Source of the DNA: Symbioplanes lichenis
GTDB lineage: Bacteria > Actinomycetota > Actinomycetes > Mycobacteriales > Micromonosporaceae
Assembly (NCBI RefSeq): GCF_030709675.1
Contig: NZ_JAUZQD010000007.1
Span: forward strand, 1-64,000
Length of the DNA: 64,000 nucleotides
Direction: 5' to 3'
Positions within the stretch are counted from its first letter, which is position 1. Every line of letters starts with the position of its first letter. Of the stretch, positions 58,540 through 64,000 are shown one piece after another. Position numbers and translations under genes: made by a program. The notes beneath the pieces are model-generated. The model was not told where the DNA came from. It was given only the letters and a program-made list of their open reading frames with translations, and did no database searches.

Positions 58540-59661
58540 CTAGGAGACAGCCTGAGCGTGCGTCACCGCCCGCTGTTCGGCCGCCGCGGAGTGGATCATG
58601 GCGGCGATGGCCTCCATCGGGTCGTCGTCCGTGGTGCCCAGGTAGTTCTTGGTGATGGCGATGGCGAGCTTCAACTCGGGGTAGAAGCCGGCCAGGCTGC
58701 CCCCGTTGCCGCTCCAGCCGAAGCGGGCCCCGCCCAGCTGGGAGACGTACCCCAGGGTCTTGGGCAGGTCGCCGTTGAAGGCCCAGTCCGGGCCGCTGGT
58801 CAGCACCGTGGTGACATCCTGGAGGTGGCCCTGCGAGATCAGGCGGACGCCGTCGACGTGGCCCATGAGGGCGGCGTACATGCGAGCCATGGCGCGGGCG
58901 CTGACCGTGGCCACCGCGGGGATGTCGGTCTGCATGATGTCGCGGCGGTTGGCGAGGGCGGCTTCCGGGCGTACGCCGGGGGGTGCGATGTCGTCGAAAT
59001 GCTCGATGTTCGCGCTGAGCTGGTCCAGGGCCATGCGCCAGTTGCGGTCCTTGAGGCGGGCGCAGCGGTTGAGTTCCTGGGGCGGGACGCCGAAGAAGAG
59101 CTCGCGGTCCGCGCCCAGGGGGCGGGCGATGTCCTCGGCGACCACCCAGGCGATCGGGCGCTGGGTGGCGCGGCGGACGACCTCGCCGATCAGCCAGCCC
59201 CAGGTCCACTCGTGGAAGCCGTGCCGGGTGCCCGGGGCCCAGGACGGGGTGGAGCCCGCGATAGTGCGGCACATGCGGTCCCAGTCCAGAAAATCTTCAG
59301 GCGTCGTGTACGACGGGAGCGCCGGCACCCCGGCCGAGTGCGTCAGGGCGTGGCGCAGCGTCGTCGCGCCCTTGTCGTGCCGTGCGTACTCGGGCCAGAC
59401 GTCGGCGATGCGCAGGTCATAGCTGATCTTGCCCTTCTCCGCCAGGACGTGGACCGCCGTGGCGGTGAGTCCCTTGCCGGTGGAGAAGCTGAAGAACGGG
59501 GTGTCCGGGGTGACCCGGGCGCCCGTCGACTCGTCGGCGAGCCCGGAGACCGCGTTGACGATGAGCTCGCCGTCGAGGTACGCGGCGACCTGCACGCCGA
59601 TCTCGCGGCCCGCGAACACCAGCGAGTCGATCTGCCGCTGCACGGCGGCCTGGAGGTTCAT
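58540..59661 (-). CDS. Serine beta-lactamase-like hydrolase (class C / EstB type)
   Basis: A 373-aa protein of the beta-lactamase/CubicO family of serine hydrolases, which includes esterases and D-aminopeptidases. The nucleophile motif S-x-x-K is Ser60-Thr-Gly-Lys63 in FFSFSTGKGLTA; LRHALTHSAGVP and FHEWTWGWLIGEVVRRAT are family marks, and the late FGWSGNGGS replaces the KTG box. There is no signal peptide, so an intracellular esterase is more likely than a secreted beta-lactamase. ATG 59661 is preferred; in-frame ATG 59706 or GTG 59673 would add a short extension. Confidence 0.88.
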   Translation of the reverse strand: MNLQAAVQRQIDSLVFAGREIGVQVAAYLDGELIVNAVSGLADESTGARVTPDTPFFSFSTGKGLTATAVHVLAEKGKISYDLRIADVWPEYARHDKGATTLRHALTHSAGVPALPSYTTPEDFLDWDRMCRTIAGSTPSWAPGTRHGFHEWTWGWLIGEVVRRATQRPIAWVVAEDIARPLGADRELFFGVPPQELNRCARLKDRNWRMALDQLSANIEHFDDIAPPGVRPEAALANRRDIMQTDIPAVATVSARAMARMYAALMGHVDGVRLISQGHLQDVTTVLTSGPDWAFNGDLPKTLGYVSQLGGARFGWSGNGGSLAGFYPELKLAIAITKNYLGTTDDDPMEAIAAMIHSAAAEQRAVTHAQAVS

Positions 59662-59796
59662 CCAGCTGGTCACCGGATCAGCATCGCGCAGTGAGCAACC
59701 TGTCATGGGGAAAATACCCAAGGTAGGGCCAGCACTACCTCGAAGTGGGCAGCGAGCGGTATCGGCACAGCTGCCCCGGCCGCATAGATTCGCCTC

Positions 59797-61071
59797 ATGA
59801 ATTCCACCCGCCGGGTGTTCCGCCAGGTCGGCCTCGACACCCAGTACGTTCTTCTCGGCTTCCCGCTGGGCCTCGTGACCCTGGTGCTCACCCTGACCGG
59901 GCTGGGCCTGGGCATCGGTCTCGGTGTCCTGTGGTTCGGTGTGCCGCTCCTCGCCGGCACGCTCATGGTCTCGCGCGGCTTCGCCACGATCGAGCGGCAC
60001 CGGCTCGGTCCGGTGCTCGGGCGGCAGCTGCCCCACCCCTATTACAAGAAGACCGCGCCCGGGCAGCCGTGGGTGCGCAAGCTGATCACCCCGATCACCG
60101 ACGGCCAGTCGTGGCTCGACTGGGTGCACGGCCTGTTGCGGTTCATCCCGAGCACGATCGCGTTCTGTTTCACCGTCGTCTGGTGGGCGGGGCTGCTGGC
60201 CGGCTTCACCTACTGGGCCTGGGGCTGGACGGTTCCCAACGGTCCCGACGACCAGCAGCTGCCCGAGCTGCTGGGCATGGGCGACTCCTTCGGCGTGGCC
60301 GCCGTCTTCTATCTGGCGCTCGGCATCTTCTTCCTCGGCACGCTCTATCCGGTTATGCGGGGGGTGGCGATCATGGAGGCCGCGTTCGCCCGGGGCCTGC
60401 TGACCGGGGTGAGCGAGCTGCGGGAGCAGGTCGCCGAGGCCACCGCCGCCCGCGACACCGCCCAGGCGCAGAAGGCGGCCGCGGTCTCGGCCGAGGCCAC
60501 CGCGCTGCGCCGGCTCGAGCGGGACATCCACGACGGCCCGCAGCAGCGGCTGGTCCGGCTGGCGATGGATCTGGGCCGGGCCGAGCAGCAGTTCGCCACG
60601 AATCCCGAGGCGGCCCGCGCGACCGTCGCCGAGGCGCTGGCGCAGACCCGCGAGACGCTGGACGAGTTGCGGGCGCTCTCCCGCGGCATCGCCCCGCCGA
60701 TCCTGGTCGACCGGGGTCTCCAGGCGGCGCTCACCGCCCTGGCCGGCCGGTGCACCGTGCCGGTGGACCTGGACGCGCCCGTCGCCGAGCGGCTGGACCC
60801 GGCCGTCGAGAGCACCGCCTACTTCGTGGTCGCCGAGGCGCTCACCAACGTCGCCAAGCACAGCCACGCGGCCGAGGTCCAGGTGACGGTCCGGCGTGAG
60901 GTCACCGGCCTGATGATCACCGTGGCGGACGACGGGGTCGGCGGCGCCAGCGCGGCCAAGGGGCACGGGCTGGCCGGCCTCGGCGACCGGGTGGAGGCCG
61001 CGGGCGGCGTGCTGAGCGTCACCAGCCCGGCCGGCGGCGGCACCACCCTGACAGTCGCCTTGCCCCTGTAA
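59797..61071 (+). CDS. NarL-type sensor histidine kinase
   Basis: A 424-aa membrane kinase. Four hydrophobic segments in two pairs lie in residues 15-60 and 110-190, forming a sensor domain typical of actinomycete kinases. A short coiled linker (ELREQVAEATAARDTAQAQK) leads to a HisKA_3 domain with His245 in LERDIHDGPQQRLV and an ATPase with AEALTNVAKHS, VADDGVGG and GLAGLGDRVEAAGG. The ATG at 59797 has no ribosome site, while CATAGATT lies just upstream, so the mRNA may be leaderless. It pairs with the response regulator gene 149 bp downstream. Confidence 0.95.
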   Translation: MNSTRRVFRQVGLDTQYVLLGFPLGLVTLVLTLTGLGLGIGLGVLWFGVPLLAGTLMVSRGFATIERHRLGPVLGRQLPHPYYKKTAPGQPWVRKLITPITDGQSWLDWVHGLLRFIPSTIAFCFTVVWWAGLLAGFTYWAWGWTVPNGPDDQQLPELLGMGDSFGVAAVFYLALGIFFLGTLYPVMRGVAIMEAAFARGLLTGVSELREQVAEATAARDTAQAQKAAAVSAEATALRRLERDIHDGPQQRLVRLAMDLGRAEQQFATNPEAARATVAEALAQTRETLDELRALSRGIAPPILVDRGLQAALTALAGRCTVPVDLDAPVAERLDPAVESTAYFVVAEALTNVAKHSHAAEVQVTVRREVTGLMITVADDGVGGASAAKGHGLAGLGDRVEAAGGVLSVTSPAGGGTTLTVALPL

Positions 61072-61167
61072 GCGGCCGGCAAGACGGAAGCCCCGGGCGG
61101 GAACGGAAGCGGCCGGGCAAGACGGAAGCGGCCGGGTAAAGACGGGAGCGCCGGGTAAGAGGGGGAG
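61072..61167. repeat. Degenerate 19-bp tandem repeat between kinase and regulator genes
   Basis: About five copies of GCGGCCGGGCAAGACGGAA with changes (GCCCCGGGCGGGAACGGAA, GCGGCCGGGTAAAGACGGGA and others) start right after the kinase stop codon. The repeat occupies most of the 148-bp gap. Confidence 0.8.
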
Positions 61168-61219
61168 CGGACGAGAGCGGTGAGGCAAGCACAGCCCGGC
61201 AGCGGTTACGCTGCCGGGC

Positions 61220-61873
61220 ATGCGCGTGGTAATTGCCGATGACGCCGTCCTCTTGCGCGAAGGGCTCGTCCGCCTCGTCCAGGAGAACGGCTGGACGGTC
61301 GAGGCGGCGGTCGGCGACGGGCCGTCCCTGGTGGTGGCGATCGAGAAGCACCGCCCCGACATCTCCATCGTGGACGTGCGCATGCCGCCCACCCACACCG
61401 ACGAGGGCCTGCGCGCCGCCGTCGAGGCGCGGTCGCGCGTGCCCGGGTCGCCGATCCTGGTGCTGTCGCAGTACGTCGAGGTGGCCTACGCCGACGACCT
61501 GCTCGCCGATCGCCGGGGCGCGGTCGGCTATCTGCTCAAGGATCGGGTCGCCGAGGTCGCCGACTTCCTCGACGCGCTGCGCCAGGTCTCCGGCGGCGCC
61601 ACGATCCTCGACCCTGAGGTCATCAGCCAGCTGCTGGTCCGCCGGCGCCGCGACGACCCCCTGCGTACGCTGACGCCGCGCGAGCGGGAGGTCCTGAGCC
61701 TCATGGCCGAGGGCCGCTCGAACACCGCCATCGCCCGGAAGATGGTCGTCACCGAGGGCGCGGTCGAGAAGCACGTCCGCAACATCTTCACGAAGCTCAG
61801 CCTGCACCAGGACGAGGAGCAACACCGCCGCGTCCTGGCAGTGTTGACCTACCTGCAGGGGGAAAAAGGGTAG
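61220..61873 (+). CDS. NarL/LuxR-type response regulator
   Basis: A 217-aa regulator with an intact receiver (VVIADDAVLLREGL, phospho-acceptor Asp52 in IVDVRMPP, Lys in GYLLKDRV) and a C-terminal LuxR helix-turn-helix (LTPREREVLSLMAEGRSNTA ... VEKHVRNIFTKLSL). It is the cognate partner of the upstream kinase. ATG 61220 follows GCTGCCGGGC, with no strong ribosome site. The adjacent MMPL transporter, 72 bp downstream, is a plausible target. Confidence 0.95.
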   Translation: MRVVIADDAVLLREGLVRLVQENGWTVEAAVGDGPSLVVAIEKHRPDISIVDVRMPPTHTDEGLRAAVEARSRVPGSPILVLSQYVEVAYADDLLADRRGAVGYLLKDRVAEVADFLDALRQVSGGATILDPEVISQLLVRRRRDDPLRTLTPREREVLSLMAEGRSNTAIARKMVVTEGAVEKHVRNIFTKLSLHQDEEQHRRVLAVLTYLQGEKG

Positions 61874-61945
61874 GGCTGGCACCACCCCGGACCGGGGTGC
61901 TGAGGGGATCGTTGCCGATCGCCGTTCTCCCTAGCGTTTCTGGGC

Positions 61946-64000
61946 ATGGAGAACGGACGGAAAGTCACGGGGATCGCGGCACGGGCCGCGATGTGGAGCG
62001 CCCGCCACCGGGCGCTCGCGATATTCGGCTGGGTGGCGTTCGTCGCGGCGATGGTCGTCCTCAGTGGACTGATTGGCACCACCGAGGCCGACGGCGTGCA
62101 GACCGGCCACGGCGAGTCGAAGCGCGCGGACCAGATCGTCGCCGACGCCGGCTTCCCGGAGCAGCCGGCCGGTGAGATGGTGCTGGTGCAGGGCGACAAG
62201 CGGGAAGCCGCGGTCGCCGAAGTCACCAAGGCTCTCCGGGCCCGGCCCGAGGTCACCGATCTCGGCGAGCCGCTGACGTCGCAGGACGGCCGGTCGACGC
62301 TGGTGAACTTCAGCATCGTGGGCGACCCGGAGACCGCCGAGGACCGCGTGCAGCCGGTGCTCGACACCGTGGCGGCGGTCCAGGCGAAGCACGCGGATCT
62401 CTACATCGCCGAGGCCGGGTCGGCCAGCGGCGACAAGATGATCGGCGGCGAGCTGGACGCGGGGCTGTCCCGGCTGTCGATGCTGTCCATCCCGATCACG
62501 ATCGGCATCCTGCTGGTCGCCTTCGGGGCCGTCGTGGCGGCGCTGCTGCCGGTGGGGCTGGCCGTCACCGCGGTGGTGGCGGCGACGGGCCTGCTCGCCG
62601 CGGCGAGCCGCCTGGTGCCCACGGTCGACACGACGATGCACGTGATGCTGCTGGTCGGGCTCGCGGTGGGCGTCGACTACTGCCTCTTCTACATCCGGCG
62701 TGAGCGGGACGAACGGCGGCGGGGTGCCGACGCGCACCGGGCGCTGGTGGTGGCCGCGCAGACGTCGGGCCGGTCGATCTGGGTGTCCGGGCTGACCGTG
62801 ATCGCCGCGATGGCCGGCATGTTCCTGACCCAGGACGCGGTGTTCAGCAGCTTCGCCGTGGCGACCATCCTGGTGGTGGCGACCGCGGTGCTGGGCTCCC
62901 TGACGGTGCTGCCCGCCATGCTGTCCGCGCTGGGCGAACGGGTGGACGCGATCAAGATCCCGGGCCTTTACCGCCGCCGTACGGACAGCCGCGTCTGGAA
63001 CCTCGTCCTGCGCGCGGTGCTGGCCAAGCCGCTGCTCTCGGCCTTCGCGGCGGTGGCGATCCTCGGCGTGCTCGCGGCGCCGGTGCTCGGCATGAAGACC
63101 AAGGGCGAGGAGCTGACGGACTTCTCGCCGGGCATCCCGACCGTGCAGGCGCTGACCCGGATCGCCGAGGCGTTCCCGGGCGAGGGCAGCCCGGCCGAGG
63201 TGGTCGTGAAAGCCGACGACGTCACCGGCCCGGCCTTCGACTCGGCGGTGGCCGGCTTCAAGAAGTCAGCGCTGGCGAGCGGCCGGCTGGCGGAGCCGGT
63301 CGACGTGCGGGTCAACCCGGCCGGAACGGTCGCCGTGGTCTCCGTGGTCCTCACAGGCGACGATCGTGCCGCCCTCACGACCCTGCGCGAGCAGGTGGCC
63401 CCGGCGTCGTTCGGGAAGTTGCCGGGCGCGACCGTGGCGGTCACCGGCGACACGGCCGAGACAGTCGACTTCGGCAACCGGCTCAGCGCGTCGCTGCCGT
63501 GGGTCTTCGCCTTCGTCCTGGGACTGGCGTTCCTGCTGCTGCTCGTGTCGTTCCGCTCGGTCGTGGTCGCCGCCACCGGCGTGGTGCTCAACCTGCTGTC
63601 GGTCGCCGCCGCGTACGGGATGCTGGTCTTCGTCTTCCAGGACGGCCACTTCGAGAACCTGCTCGACTTCCAGTCCGGCGGCGGGATCACCAACTGGATG
63701 CCCCTGTTCCTCTTCACGATCCTGTTCGGGCTCTCGATGGACTACCACGTGTTCGTGCTGAGTCGCATCCGGGAGGGCCACGACCAGGGCCTGCCCACCC
63801 GCGAGGCGGTCGCCCGGGGCATCGGCGGCACGGCCGGCGTCATCACCAGCGCGGCCGTGGTCATGGTGGCGGTCTCCGCCCTCTTCGCCACGCTGCCGCT
63901 GCTCAGCACCAAGGAGCTCGGCGTCGGTCTCGCCGCGGCCGTCCTGCTCGACGCCACGCTGATCCGCGCGGTGCTGCTGCCCGCGGTGATGGTGCTGCTC
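61946..64000 (+). CDS. MMPL-family transporter (partial, C-terminus outside window)
   Basis: The reading frame opens at ATG 61946 and stays open for 685 codons to the window edge. The protein has the RND/MMPL layout: a first membrane segment (residues 22-45), an outside loop, a cluster of segments (about 175-330) and a second outside loop. A second cluster then begins with LPWVFAFVLGLAFLLLLVSF. Family marks are GLAVGVDYCLFYIRRERDER and, in the second half, FGLSMDYHVFVLSRIREG, the transmembrane Asp-Tyr pairs that relay protons. MMPL proteins export lipids or hydrophobic compounds. CTAGCGTTTC lies close before the ATG, and no clear ribosome site is present, so it may be leaderless. It lies next to the two-component pair. 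Confidence 0.93.
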   Translation, partial: MENGRKVTGIAARAAMWSARHRALAIFGWVAFVAAMVVLSGLIGTTEADGVQTGHGESKRADQIVADAGFPEQPAGEMVLVQGDKREAAVAEVTKALRARPEVTDLGEPLTSQDGRSTLVNFSIVGDPETAEDRVQPVLDTVAAVQAKHADLYIAEAGSASGDKMIGGELDAGLSRLSMLSIPITIGILLVAFGAVVAALLPVGLAVTAVVAATGLLAAASRLVPTVDTTMHVMLLVGLAVGVDYCLFYIRRERDERRRGADAHRALVVAAQTSGRSIWVSGLTVIAAMAGMFLTQDAVFSSFAVATILVVATAVLGSLTVLPAMLSALGERVDAIKIPGLYRRRTDSRVWNLVLRAVLAKPLLSAFAAVAILGVLAAPVLGMKTKGEELTDFSPGIPTVQALTRIAEAFPGEGSPAEVVVKADDVTGPAFDSAVAGFKKSALASGRLAEPVDVRVNPAGTVAVVSVVLTGDDRAALTTLREQVAPASFGKLPGATVAVTGDTAETVDFGNRLSASLPWVFAFVLGLAFLLLLVSFRSVVVAATGVVLNLLSVAAAYGMLVFVFQDGHFENLLDFQSGGGITNWMPLFLFTILFGLSMDYHVFVLSRIREGHDQGLPTREAVARGIGGTAGVITSAAVVMVAVSALFATLPLLSTKELGVGLAAAVLLDATLIRAVLLPAVMVLL

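Overview
The window is a very GC-rich actinomycete chromosome segment with many GTG starts, ATGA/GTGA gene overlaps and strongly GC-biased third codon positions. Gene content (a type VII secretion locus with YbaB-like proteins, SARP regulators, possibly leaderless transcripts, and sugar genes of the pseudaminic type) suggests Micromonosporaceae, perhaps Actinoplanes-like. That placement is inference, because no rRNA or housekeeping marker is present. No tRNA, rRNA, CRISPR array, transposase or phage gene was seen.

1-32.8 kb is a type VII secretion (ESX) region. A divergent promoter region near 2.4 kb separates a leftward group (a CpnT-like WXG100 N-terminal protein running off the window, a WXG-like repeat protein, a YbaB/EbfC protein) from a long rightward set. 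The rightward set is two WXG100 proteins, a 160-bp inverted-repeat element, a 273-aa protein, a 1310-aa Pro/Gly-rich repeat protein, a small charged protein, eccC, eccD, eccB, an 1180-aa protein with an ADP-ribosyltransferase-like C-terminus, an unusual beta-helix/EccA-like AAA+ fusion and a second YbaB protein. mycP and eccE are not in the window. Two large SARP/AfsR-type regulators follow on the minus strand. Beyond them lies a satellite group: a small helical protein, a LuxR-type regulator with a degenerate receiver, an 805-aa paralogue of the 1180-aa protein, and a CAP/SCP-domain protein without a signal peptide.

32.8-41.5 kb is mixed: an MccF-like S66 peptidase, two DHA2 drug exporters, a TetR regulator with a clear pair of operators, a single-domain response regulator, a GGDEF-EAL protein and a secreted ChW-repeat protein with a strong terminator.

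41.6-55.9 kb is a glycan cluster made of two divergent, tightly packed operons. Leftward: pseB-like, pseC-like, an unknown gene, a methyltransferase-like gene, an spsF/pseF-like cytidylyltransferase and a pseG-like gene, preceded by two tiny translationally coupled upstream ORFs. Rightward: an acyl carrier protein, a FabG-like reductase, an acyl-AMP ligase, a LuxE-like acyl-protein synthetase, a LuxC-like acyl-CoA reductase, a GT2 transferase and a polytopic GT-C-like protein. The two operons plausibly make a nonulosonic-acid-type sugar together with an unusual acyl or aldehyde-derived group, and attach it to a lipid carrier or cell-surface acceptor.

55.1-61.2 kb is unusually rich in short tandem repeats (14- to 24-bp units). 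It includes a gene with a repeat-expanded tail, a palindrome of two DnaA boxes, a MarR regulator and a serine beta-lactamase-like esterase. 59.8-64 kb carries a NarL-type two-component pair followed by an MMPL transporter that runs off the right edge.
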